Shown one piece after another: positions 1-6,199 of a DNA stretch of 6,991 nucleotides. The translations under genes were made by a program, and so were the position numbers. Source of the stretch: Bacillota bacterium (GTDB lineage Bacteria > Bacillota > UBA4882 > UBA10575); NCBI GenBank assembly GCA_012512605.1, contig JAAZDX010000008.1, forward strand, positions 1 to 6,991, in the 5' to 3' direction. How positions within the stretch are numbered: position 1 is the first letter of the stretch; each line of letters opens with the position of its first letter. The notes beneath the pieces are model-generated. The model ran no database searches. It was not told the DNA's origin and was given only the letters and a program-made list of their open reading frames with translations.

Positions 1-1493
1 CCACCACCGTGATGGTGATCGGATTTGTTAATGCGGGCTTGATGAACTTGCAACAGGCGATCGGCGTCATCATGGGGGTAAACATCGGAACTACGGTTAC
101 AGCACAACTGATCGCGTTTGATATCGGTGACTATGCCTATTTGTTTGCTGGGATCGGTTTCGCCCTTTTCTTTTTTGGGAAAAAGAAGTTTCCCAAACAC
201 CTTGGACAAGTTATCTTCGGCTTCGGCCTTTTATTCATCGGGATTAATACTATGTCCGCTGTCTTGAAGCCCCTAGCGAGCAACCCAACTTCCATAAACC
301 TAATTACGAAAGTAAGTAACAATCCGTTCTGGGGCGTACTGGTTGGACTCGCCATGACCGTGGTCGTCCAAAGCAGCAGCGCGGTAATTGGGGTGCTGCA
401 AAGCCTGGCTTCCCAGCCGGTTGTTATGGGTGGGATGGTTCATGCCTTGATCCCCCTCGACGGGGCTGTCCCCATTCTGTTGGGAAGTAACATTGGGACC
501 ACCATTACGGCCATTCTGGCCTCTATTGGTGCGAACAATTCCGCAAAACGTACCGCTTTATCCCATACCTTATTTAATGTTTTGGGGACCTTAATCTGTC
601 TGTTGCTTCTGGTCCCTTTTGTGCGGTTGGTTTACCAATTCTCCCCAGGGCCCAATCCAGCGGCGGGCATTACGGAGGCGGCCGTTGTTTCCCGCCAGAT
701 CGCCAATGCCCATACTGCTTTTAATTTTTTGAACACCCTGATCTGGCTTCCGTTCACCAAGTTTTTGGCGAGTGTGGTGACCCGGATGATTCCGGGGGAA
801 GAACCCATAGCCGAACGGAAAGTGCGCTTCCTCGACTTGCATGTGGTTGGTAGTGCGGATATTGCCTTGAACCTTTCGACTAAGGAACTCCTGCGGATGG
901 GACGAATCTCCCAGGAGATGCTGGCGGATGTTGAAAGTTACCTCCATTCCGGGGAAGCAGAGGATGATCCCAATGGTGTCCAGGACAAGGAGGATACTTT
1001 GGACTACTTACAGACGGAGATCACCCATTATCTCTCAACGATTGTTTCCCGTAATACCCTTACCGAGCGGCAGTCCAATCTTTTGGCTCATCTGATGCAT
1101 ATTACCGGCGACCTGGAGCGAATTGGGGACCATTGTACCAACATCAGGGAGCAGGAAATATTTTTGGCGGAAGATCATATTAGTTTCTCCGAGATGGCGC
1201 TGGGGGATATGAAGAAGGTTTTCGACCTAACGAATCAGATGTTCACGGCTTGTTTGGAAGCAATGGAAAAGAACAGTGCGGAGCTGGCGGTGAAAGTATT
1301 GGAGATGGAAAGCCAGTTGGATGTGATTGAAAAAGAAGCCCGAACCAATCACCTTGAACGGTTGAGTGTGGGCTCATGTAACCCGAAAGCAGCGATTCTC
1401 TTCAATGAATTAATGCGCAACCTGGAGCGGATCGCCGACCACTGCAATAATATCGCCGAGGCGGTCTTAGACCAGATAAGTGTCGGACGGTAA
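1..1493 (+). CDS. Na+/phosphate cotransporter family protein with C-terminal PhoU-like domain (5' partial)
   Basis: Probable inner-membrane sodium-dependent phosphate importer of the NptA/YjbB type (Na/Pi cotransporter family). The frame is open to the left edge, so the gene starts outside the window; the first visible residues (ATTV) look like the end of the first QSSSATT motif of the family. Numbering from the GTG at 9, the inverted-repeat core is seen as NIGTT (25-29), then QSSSA (121-125) and a second NIGTT (161-165), with hydrophobic segments between them up to about residue 255. A soluble helical tail (about 290-494) carries two PhoU signatures, ERIGDH (370-375) and ERIADH (473-478), the second followed by NNIAE. 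PhoU repeats of this kind bind metal through acidic residues and suggest regulation by phosphate state. The family is usually about 540-560 aa, so roughly 50-70 N-terminal residues are missing. The GTG at 9 is an internal Val codon, not the start. Family assignment is secure; actual substrate is inferred. Confidence 0.93.
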   Translation, partial: TTVMVIGFVNAGLMNLQQAIGVIMGVNIGTTVTAQLIAFDIGDYAYLFAGIGFALFFFGKKKFPKHLGQVIFGFGLLFIGINTMSAVLKPLASNPTSINLITKVSNNPFWGVLVGLAMTVVVQSSSAVIGVLQSLASQPVVMGGMVHALIPLDGAVPILLGSNIGTTITAILASIGANNSAKRTALSHTLFNVLGTLICLLLLVPFVRLVYQFSPGPNPAAGITEAAVVSRQIANAHTAFNFLNTLIWLPFTKFLASVVTRMIPGEEPIAERKVRFLDLHVVGSADIALNLSTKELLRMGRISQEMLADVESYLHSGEAEDDPNGVQDKEDTLDYLQTEITHYLSTIVSRNTLTERQSNLLAHLMHITGDLERIGDHCTNIREQEIFLAEDHISFSEMALGDMKKVFDLTNQMFTACLEAMEKNSAELAVKVLEMESQLDVIEKEARTNHLERLSVGSCNPKAAILFNELMRNLERIADHCNNIAEAVLDQISVGR

Positions 1494-1503
1494 AAACCAC
1501 GTT

Positions 1504-1534
1504 AAAAAAGGGACCAGTTGGTCCCGTTTTCTTT
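1504..1534 (+). terminator. Rho-independent terminator after the Na/Pi cotransporter
   Basis: Eleven bases after the stop codon, a perfect 6-bp stem (GGGACC 1510-1515 / GGTCCC 1520-1525) closes an AGTT loop. It is flanked by six A on the left and GTTTTCTTT on the right, so the A and T tracts extend the helix and supply the U-run. It ends the cotransporter transcript and isolates it from rubrerythrin. Confidence 0.9.
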
Positions 1535-1536
1535 AA

Positions 1537-1575
1537 AGATTAATTAATCTGGCTTAATATAAACTGGTTTAATCT
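1537..1575 (+). promoter_or_regulatory. Palindrome plus tandem 15-bp repeat upstream of the rubrerythrin promoter (candidate operator)
   Basis: AGATTAATTAATCT at 1537-1550 is a perfect 14-bp palindrome. Overlapping it, 1546-1560 and 1561-1575 are adjacent 15-base units that agree at 12 of 15 positions (core CTGGCTTAAT / CTGGTTTAAT). TTAATCT occurs at 1544 and again at 1569. The block ends 9 bases before the -35 box, a position suited to a regulator. The sequence does not match a PerR box (TTATAATNATTATAA) well, although PerR control of rubrerythrins is common in this group. The binding protein is unknown. Confidence 0.4.
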
Positions 1576-1584
1576 TAAATATGC

Positions 1585-1613
1585 TTGACCAAGCCTTGGA
1601 AATTGGATATAAT
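1585..1613 (+). promoter_or_regulatory. Sigma-A type promoter for rubrerythrin
   Basis: TTGACC (1585-1590), exactly 17 bases of spacer, and TATAAT (1608-1613): five of six consensus bases in the -35 and all six in the -10. Transcription should start near 1619-1621, giving a 5' leader of about 120 nt before the ATG at 1740. That is long enough to contain the whole inverted-repeat structure at 1624-1701. Confidence 0.8.
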
Positions 1614-1623
1614 TCCATTGAAT

Positions 1624-1701
1624 TGGCAATATTGGGTGATGAGAGGTATTTGGCAACCGCCGGTGCAACGAAGTGATGAAAACCCCTCATAAATATTGCC
1701 A
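1624..1701 (+). ncRNA. Structured 5' leader of rubrerythrin; candidate cis-regulatory RNA of unknown class
   Basis: The predicted leader contains a perfect 10-bp outer inverted repeat (TGGCAATATT 1624-1633 / AATATTGCCA 1692-1701). Nested inside is a second helix, ATGAGAGGT (1639-1647) with ACCCCTCAT (1682-1690), eight pairs with one A-C mismatch. At the tip, 1650-1668 can form a small bulged hairpin (TTgGCaACC / GGTGCAA around a GCC loop). An asymmetric internal loop GGGTG (1634-1638) opposite one A separates the helices, and GTGATGA occurs twice (1636-1642, 1673-1679). The stem starts within a few bases of the predicted transcript start. No terminator-like stem with a U-run lies between it and the gene. 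GGCAACC, GGTGC and GATGAAA recall pieces of SAM-I/SAM-IV riboswitches, but the order and missing helices do not fit either class. It could also be a DNA operator or a stability hairpin. The pairing is seen directly; the function is inferred. Confidence 0.5.
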
Positions 1702-1725
1702 TAACTGACTCAGTGAGTTTTGAGA

Positions 1726-1732
1726 AAGGAGA
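1726..1732 (+). promoter_or_regulatory. Ribosome binding site that fixes the rubrerythrin start
   Basis: AAAGGAGAG (1726-1734) contains the strong Shine-Dalgarno AAAGGAG (1726-1732), seven bases before the ATG at 1740. It lies inside the reading frame of an upstream in-frame GTG (1713), which has no such site ahead of it. This decides for the ATG. Confidence 0.85.
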
Positions 1733-1739
1733 GAAAATA

Positions 1740-2306
1740 ATGAGTTTAAAAGGAACTCGTACGGAGAAGAACATACTGACCGCTTTTGCCGGTGAGTCGC
1801 AGGCTAGAAACAGGTATACATTCTATGCTTCGCAAGCAAAGAAAGAAGGTTATGTCGAGATTTCCAAACTCTTTGAGGAGACGGCCAATCACGAGAAAGA
1901 GCACGCAAAACGGCTCTTTAAATTCTTGGAAGGCGGTCATGAGGTGGAGATCCAAGCCGGTTTCCCCGCCGGGAAGATTGGCACCACCGCTGAAAATTTA
2001 GAACAGGCCGCAGCGGGCGAGAATTTCGAGTGGACCAAGATGTACCCCGAATATGCGAAGACCGCCCGGGAAGAAGGGTTTGAAGATATTGCCGAGGTTC
2101 TTGAGTCGATCGCTATTTCCGAGAAAAACCATGAACGCCGCTTCAAAGAGCGTTTGGCCAACATCCAAGCGGAAACAGTCTTTAAAAAAGACCAGGCGGT
2201 CACGTGGATCTGCCACAACTGCGGTTATATCCACGAAGGAACGGAGCCACCCAAGGTTTGCCCGGCTTGTGCCCACCCCCAAGCCTATTTTGCTCCTGTA
2301 TGTTAG
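1740..2306 (+). CDS. rbr: Rubrerythrin
   Basis: Cytoplasmic non-heme iron protein that in anaerobes reduces hydrogen peroxide to water, with electrons arriving through a rubredoxin-type centre from a rubredoxin/NAD(P)H reductase. It is 188 aa from the ATG at 1740, the normal length of classical two-domain rubrerythrin. The N-terminal ferritin-like four-helix domain (about 1-145) has the expected di-iron ligands: E19 in GESQARNRY, E52 and H55 in NHEKEH, E94 and E97 in GENFE, and E128 and H131 in SEKNHE. The C-terminal rubredoxin-like domain (about 153-188) has the Fe(SCys)4 set C158-x2-C161 and C174-x2-C177, followed by AYF. All key residues are present, so it should be active. It appears to be monocistronic, with its own promoter, a structured leader and a terminator. 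The leader and the upstream repeats suggest control by oxidative stress or a metabolite, but no known operator is recognised. Confidence 0.97.
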   Translation: MSLKGTRTEKNILTAFAGESQARNRYTFYASQAKKEGYVEISKLFEETANHEKEHAKRLFKFLEGGHEVEIQAGFPAGKIGTTAENLEQAAAGENFEWTKMYPEYAKTAREEGFEDIAEVLESIAISEKNHERRFKERLANIQAETVFKKDQAVTWICHNCGYIHEGTEPPKVCPACAHPQAYFAPVC

Positions 2307-2362
2307 TATCAACGCTGCCGATTATTGGCGCGTACCAATACCTATACCTGTTTACCAAGGAC

Positions 2363-2393
2363 AATAGGCCGGCTCGCCGGTCTATTATTTTTT
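2363..2393 (+). terminator. Rho-independent terminator after rubrerythrin
   Basis: AATAGGCCGG (2363-2372), loop CTCG, CCGGTCTATT (2377-2386): a 10-bp stem whose only non-Watson-Crick pair is G-U, followed by A and six T (2388-2393). It lies 57 bases after the rubrerythrin stop. Nothing gene-like is seen in the gap. Confidence 0.92.
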
Positions 2394-2400
2394 ATTCAAA

Positions 2401-2438
2401 GTATACATTATACCCTGGTTTCCGGCCCGGCGGTCGCC
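2401..2438 (+). promoter_or_regulatory. Inverted repeats upstream of the hydratase promoter (candidate operator)
   Basis: GTATAcatTATAC (2401-2413) is a perfect 5+3+5 palindrome about 26 bases upstream of the -35 box. A second inverted repeat, GGCG-gt-CGCC (2429-2438), directly abuts the -35. Either could be a regulator site; the first resembles the short palindromes used by GntR- or LysR-type regulators of catabolic genes. No regulator gene is in the window to support a choice. Confidence 0.3.
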
Positions 2439-2467
2439 TTGACAGGGGTGGGAAGTCATGTTTTAAT
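2439..2467 (+). promoter_or_regulatory. Strong sigma-A promoter with extended -10 for the hydratase gene
   Basis: A perfect TTGACA -35 (2439-2444), 17-base spacer, and TTTAAT -10 (2462-2467, five of six). TG stands one base ahead of the -10 (2459-2460), forming an extended -10. Transcription should begin near 2473-2475, leaving a short leader of under 30 nt before the TTG at 2501. Confidence 0.8.
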
Positions 2468-2500
2468 GGGGTGACAGAGAGATAGAAGTGGGGGATTTAT

Positions 2501-4840
2501 TTGATAAAGATTGATGATAACAAAGGAATTTATCTTCTGCACAACCGGTTGTTTATCGAACCGGGGCTGGGGCCAACCGAGGTTAATCAACGTTTACAAC
2601 AGAAGGGTCTACCCCCCGTTCCGGCCGAGGCATTGCAACCGGAAGCGGCGAAAGCGGGAACAATCACCTATCGTATTCTCACCGCCCATAACACGTCCGG
2701 TGACCCGGGGCGTTTAAAACTGAGATTTGATGCCCTGGCTTCCCATGATATCACTTATGTCGGGATCATTCAAACGGCAAAAGCCAGCGGTTTAAAGGAG
2801 TTCCCCCTTCCTTACGTGTTGACCAACTGCCATAACAGCCTTTGTATGGTGGGGGGGACGATCAATGAGGATGATCACGTTTTCGGTTTGTCGGCGGCCC
2901 GTAAATACGGTGGAATTTTTGTCCCCGCACACCAGGCGGTTATCCACCAATATATGCGGGAAATGTTTGCGGGTGGCGGGCGGATGATTCTGGGTTCCGA
3001 CAGCCACACCCGTTATGGTCCATTAGGGACGATGGGGGTCGGGGAAGGCGGCCCGGAATTGGTGAAACAACTTTTAGGTCGTACTTACGACTTGGCTTAT
3101 CCGGAAGTCATCGCGGTCTATTTGGAAGGCGAGCCCGCCTGGGGCGTTGGACCGCAGGATGTGGCTTTAGCCCTTATTAAGGCGGTCTTTGCCAGCGGGT
3201 ATGTTAAGAATAAAGTGCTTGAGTTTATTGGGCCCGGCGTAGCCAATTTGTCCGTTGATTACCGCAACGGAATTGATGTGATGACCACGGAGACCACTTG
3301 TTTAAGTTCGATCTGGCAGACTGATGCGCAGGTGGCGGCGTACCTTACGGACCATGGCCGTCCGGAAGATTATCGCCGGTTGGAGCCGGCTGCGGTCAGT
3401 TATTACGATGGGTTAATCCGGATCGATCTGAGCAAAATAGAACCGATGATTGCCCTTCCTTTCCACCCGAGTAACGCCTATCCGATCCGGGAATTTAAGG
3501 AGAACGCCCGCGAGATCTTGGCGGCGGTTGAGGCGGAGGGGAGAAAGCTATTCCCCCACCCGGAGGTCAAGTTGGACCTTATGGAAAAAATTCGCGACGG
3601 TGAGGTTCGCGTCGACCAAGGGGTGGTTGCCGGTTGTGCGGGCGGAACTTTCGAGAATCTCTGGATCATGGCGGAGATGCTGGCGGAGAAACCCATCGGC
3701 AACGGCGAGTTTGCCCTTAGTGTATACCCGGCGAGCCAACCGGTTAATTTAGCCTTAATTAGCCAGGGGGTCGCGGCGAAGTTACTGCCGTCGGGTGCAA
3801 CGATCCGTACTGCTTTTTGCGGCCCGTGTTTTGGTGCCGGAGACATCCCGGCCAATGGCATGTTGAGTATCCGCCATACGACCCGAAACTTCCCCAACCG
3901 GGAAGGATCAAAGCCGCGGGATGGCCAGTTGGCGGCGGTGGCCTTGATGGACGCCCGTTCGATTGCGGCTACGGCGCTACGTGGGGGGGTGCTGACGGCC
4001 GCCACCGAACTGGAATTGCCACCGAAAAAAACGGTCCGTTATCATTTTGACCCCAAAATTTACGCGCACCGGGTTTATCATGGCTACGGGCAAGCCGACC
4101 CCAGTTTGGACTTGAAATACGGACCGAATATTACCGATTGGCCGGAGATGATTCCGCTGCCCGCCGGGTTAGTTCTGAAACTGGCGGCGGTAATCACGGA
4201 CCCGGTGACGACGACCGATGAACTGATCCCCTCGGGGGAGACTTCTTCATACCGTTCCAACCCTTTGAAACTGGCCGAATTTACGCTCTCCCGGAAGGAT
4301 CCGGACTATGTGCCGAAAGCCAAGGCCTTTGCACGCCTGGAAAAAGAACGGCGGGGCTGGACGGCGGGACGGACGCTCTCTGCGGAATTAACGGAGATTT
4401 TTGCGGTAGTGGCGGCCGTGACCGGGGAATCAGCCGAAAAATTAGTGGCCGACACTGGGTTGGGGAGTGCGATCTTTGCGGTGAAACCGGGGGATGGCTC
4501 TGCGCGCGAACAAGCGGCTTCATGTCAGAAAGTTTTGGGGGGCTGGGCGAATCTGGCCATTGAATACGCGACAAAACGGTACCGGAGTAACTTGATCAAC
4601 TGGGGAATGCTGCCGTTTACCATCGATCCGGCGGACCAGGCGAAAATGGCCGTCGACCGTTTCCTGTATATCCCGGGGATCCGGGACGCGGTCCGGTCCG
4701 GGGCGAAGGAGATTACAGCTTATCTGTTACCCGGAGGCACCACCATCCGGCTTAAACTGGAAAACCTCTCCACCGGAGAGCGGGAGATTATCTTGGCCGG
4801 ATCGCTGATTAATTATTACGCCGGGAGAAGGACAGAATAA
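2501..4840 (+). CDS. Aconitase-superfamily hydratase, YbhJ-like, substrate unknown
   Basis: Putative [4Fe-4S] hydro-lyase of 779 aa, similar in layout to E. coli YbhJ, a family member of unassigned function. The catalytic domain shows GSDSHTRYG (165-173), followed by a glycine-rich GVGEGG. Candidate cluster cysteines are C379 (VAGCAGG) and the pair C440/C443 in AFCGPC, followed by SIRHTTRNFPNREGS (456-470). The swivel domain is fused on the C-terminal side: VTTTDELIPSGE (569-580), SSYRSNP (582-588), GDGSAREQAA (664-673, equivalent to GSSREHAA of aconitase) and INWGMLPF (699-706). The start is TTG at 2501, preceded by a GGGGGA-type site at 2490-2495; an in-frame TAG at 2483 rules out longer versions and no other good start is near. 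The altered CTN loop (GCAGG) and SAREQ argue against an ordinary citrate aconitase, homoaconitase or isopropylmalate isomerase. It has its own promoter and terminator, and precedes an opine-DH-like enzyme and a B12 protein. Superfamily certain, substrate not. Confidence 0.9.
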   Translation: MIKIDDNKGIYLLHNRLFIEPGLGPTEVNQRLQQKGLPPVPAEALQPEAAKAGTITYRILTAHNTSGDPGRLKLRFDALASHDITYVGIIQTAKASGLKEFPLPYVLTNCHNSLCMVGGTINEDDHVFGLSAARKYGGIFVPAHQAVIHQYMREMFAGGGRMILGSDSHTRYGPLGTMGVGEGGPELVKQLLGRTYDLAYPEVIAVYLEGEPAWGVGPQDVALALIKAVFASGYVKNKVLEFIGPGVANLSVDYRNGIDVMTTETTCLSSIWQTDAQVAAYLTDHGRPEDYRRLEPAAVSYYDGLIRIDLSKIEPMIALPFHPSNAYPIREFKENAREILAAVEAEGRKLFPHPEVKLDLMEKIRDGEVRVDQGVVAGCAGGTFENLWIMAEMLAEKPIGNGEFALSVYPASQPVNLALISQGVAAKLLPSGATIRTAFCGPCFGAGDIPANGMLSIRHTTRNFPNREGSKPRDGQLAAVALMDARSIAATALRGGVLTAATELELPPKKTVRYHFDPKIYAHRVYHGYGQADPSLDLKYGPNITDWPEMIPLPAGLVLKLAAVITDPVTTTDELIPSGETSSYRSNPLKLAEFTLSRKDPDYVPKAKAFARLEKERRGWTAGRTLSAELTEIFAVVAAVTGESAEKLVADTGLGSAIFAVKPGDGSAREQAASCQKVLGGWANLAIEYATKRYRSNLINWGMLPFTIDPADQAKMAVDRFLYIPGIRDAVRSGAKEITAYLLPGGTTIRLKLENLSTGEREIILAGSLINYYAGRRTE

Positions 4841-4863
4841 TGTTTTCTGGGTGACGAATAGAG

Positions 4864-4912
4864 AAAGGAAAAGGAAGACAGGAGGAATTCTCATATCTTC
4901 CTTTTTTCCTTT
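4864..4912 (+). terminator. Rho-independent terminator after the hydratase gene
   Basis: A purine-rich arm AAAGGAAAAGGAAGA (4864-4878) pairs with TCTTCC, six T, CCTTT (4896-4912), with two unpaired T. The core GGAAGA/TCTTCC followed by TTTTTT (4902-4907) acts as stem plus U-run. The 17-base loop carries AGGAGG, a Shine-Dalgarno look-alike with no start codon in a usable position. Efficiency may be moderate because the core stem is only 6 bp with half A-T pairs. Confidence 0.65.
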
Positions 4913-4972
4913 ACGGTCCAACCCCGGTGATAAGTTTGGAAGTGGAATAATGGGGCTGAGCCAAATATAGGA

Positions 4973-5020
4973 TATAATTAGGTGTATTTACTTTTGAGGG
5001 GCAATAATTTGTGGTAAAAT
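4973..5020 (+). promoter_or_regulatory. Promoter region for the opine-DH-like / cobalamin protein operon
   Basis: Two -10 candidates are visible. TGgTAAAAT (5012-5020) is an extended -10 with TTGAGG (4994-4999) as a -35 at a short 15-base spacing. TATAAT (4973-4978) is a perfect -10 but lacks a good -35 at 16-18 bases (ATGGGG or similar). The extended -10 at 5012 is preferred, giving a leader of roughly 50 nt. The remainder of 4913-5077 shows no gene or clear fold. Confidence 0.5.
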
Positions 5021-5066
5021 TTTTAGTAACCCTTTTCTAACATCTGAACGAAGAGTAAAAAAGTGT

Positions 5067-5075
5067 GAGGTGATC
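5067..5075 (+). promoter_or_regulatory. Extended Shine-Dalgarno for the opine-DH-like gene
   Basis: GAGGTGATC matches nine consecutive bases of the full anti-anti-SD string AGGAGGTGATCC, an unusually long complement to the 16S rRNA 3' end. It ends two bases before the ATG at 5078, with the AGG core 7 bases away. It fixes the start and predicts efficient translation. Confidence 0.85.
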
Positions 5076-5077
5076 GT

Positions 5078-6199
5078 ATGGTTTTGATTAAAGAAAGAAG
5101 AGATATAGATACGGACCCGCGTATTTGTGTTTTGGGGGCGGGACATGGCGGGATGGCGATGGCCGGACATTTAGCGATGGCTGGATATAAAGTATATCTA
5201 TACAACCGCTCGGAAGAGCGTTTGGAACCGGTACGTTTGATGGGTGGAATCGAACTTTCCGGGGAGATTGAAGGGTTTGGCCCAATCAACTTAGCGACCA
5301 ATAATTTAGCCGAGGCGATTCAGGACGCGGAAATATTAATGGTGGTCGTGCCGGCCAACGGTCATGCGTTCATTGCGGAACAGGCTGCTCCTCATCTTCA
5401 GGACGGGCAGTATATTCTCTTGAATCCGGGACGTACCGGCGGCGCTTTGGAGTTTCGAGCGGTATTGCGGCGGATGGGCTGTAAAGCCCAGGTTATTCTC
5501 GGTGAAGCCCAGACCCTTTTATACGCCAGTCGCAATATTAATCCGGCGCAAGTACGGATTTTTGGCATTAAGAATAATATTCCCATTGCGGCGATTCCCG
5601 GAAACTTAACGGCCGAACTGGTTGCAAAGCTCCGAATGATCTTCCCCCAGTTTGTGCCGGGCGATAATGTTCTAAAGACGAGTCTGAACAATATTGGTGC
5701 CATCTTCCATCCGGCACTGACGGTTCTAAATGCGGCCCGGATCGAGTCGACCCGTGGCGAATTCCAGTTTTACATGGAGGGGGTTACCCCGTCCGTCGCC
5801 CATGTGCTGGAAGCTCTCGATCAGGAGCGGGTTGCAGTCGCTGCCGCCCTGGGAATCCGGGCGATGTCAGCTCGGGAATGGTTGTATGTGGCGTACGACG
5901 CACCGGGGAAAACCCTCTTTGAAGCGATGCGTAATAACCCTGGTTACAAGGGGATCAACGCCCCATCCATGGTTGACCACAGGTATCTGTGGGAGGATGT
6001 CTCGATGAGCCTTGTGCCCATTGCGTCCTTGGGACGGCACTTGAACGTGGCGACGCCGACGATTGAAAACATTATTCATCTGGCCTCATTGATGAACCAG
6101 ACTGATTACTGGTCGGAGGGACGGACCATTGCCAAGATGGGACTGGCCGACTTGACGGTGGCGGAAATCCGGCGGTTGGCTTTGGAGGGTGATGCGTAA
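5078..6199 (+). CDS. NAD(P)-dependent octopine/nopaline dehydrogenase family protein
   Basis: Cytoplasmic oxidoreductase of 373 aa from the opine dehydrogenase family. Characterised members reductively join an amino acid to a 2-oxo acid, or catalyse the reverse oxidation. The N-terminal Rossmann domain starts at RICVLGAGHGG (15-25); the glycine loop G20-x-G22-x2-G25 is intact. The second strand ends in YNRSEE (42-47), where the Arg could favour NADP, a weak inference. Further family marks are LLNPGRTGGALE (114-125) and LGEAQTLLYA (141-150). The C-terminal Octopine_DH domain (about 195-360) has NNIGAIFHPA (204-213), with H211 as the likely catalytic His, and HRYLWEDV (301-308), with D307 as a candidate partner. 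Length fits the family. Its stop codon overlaps the next start as TAATG, so it is translationally coupled to the cobalamin-binding protein and probably shares a pathway with it. Substrates cannot be read from the sequence. Confidence 0.9.
   Translation: MVLIKERRDIDTDPRICVLGAGHGGMAMAGHLAMAGYKVYLYNRSEERLEPVRLMGGIELSGEIEGFGPINLATNNLAEAIQDAEILMVVVPANGHAFIAEQAAPHLQDGQYILLNPGRTGGALEFRAVLRRMGCKAQVILGEAQTLLYASRNINPAQVRIFGIKNNIPIAAIPGNLTAELVAKLRMIFPQFVPGDNVLKTSLNNIGAIFHPALTVLNAARIESTRGEFQFYMEGVTPSVAHVLEALDQERVAVAAALGIRAMSAREWLYVAYDAPGKTLFEAMRNNPGYKGINAPSMVDHRYLWEDVSMSLVPIASLGRHLNVATPTIENIIHLASLMNQTDYWSEGRTIAKMGLADLTVAEIRRLALEGDA

Noticed and set aside
9..11. GTG at 9 as the start of the cotransporter
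   Set aside because: The frame is open upstream and the preceding codons complete a family motif (ATT after QSSS), so the gene is simply cut by the window.
1537..1613. PerR or Fur box upstream of rubrerythrin
   Set aside because: No stretch matches the PerR consensus or the 19-bp Fur inverted repeat closely enough; the AT-rich palindrome has a different core.
1624..1701. Calling the leader a known riboswitch (SAM, T-box, cobalamin) or a hammerhead ribozyme
   Set aside because: SAM words are in the wrong order and helices are missing; no T-box (GGTGGNACC) or cobalamin-box signature is present; TGATGAG and CGAA occur, but the hammerhead stems do not pair around them.
1713..1739. In-frame GTG that would lengthen rubrerythrin by nine residues
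   Set aside because: The extension encodes the Shine-Dalgarno region itself, the GTG has no ribosome site ahead, and the ATG at 1740 gives the classical N-terminus and length.
2053..2485. Open frames running from within rubrerythrin into the downstream gap
   Set aside because: They cross the terminator at 2363-2393, lack ribosome sites and have compositions typical of shadow frames.
2501..4840. Housekeeping aconitase (AcnA) or 3-isopropylmalate dehydratase
   Set aside because: LeuC/LeuD-type enzymes are split and shorter, AcnA is longer and has CTN and GSSREHAA motifs; this protein has variant motifs and no TCA or leucine-pathway neighbours.
4881..4886. AGGAGG as a ribosome site for a small gene after the hydratase
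   Set aside because: It lies in the loop of the terminator, and no start codon with a worthwhile frame follows at usable spacing.
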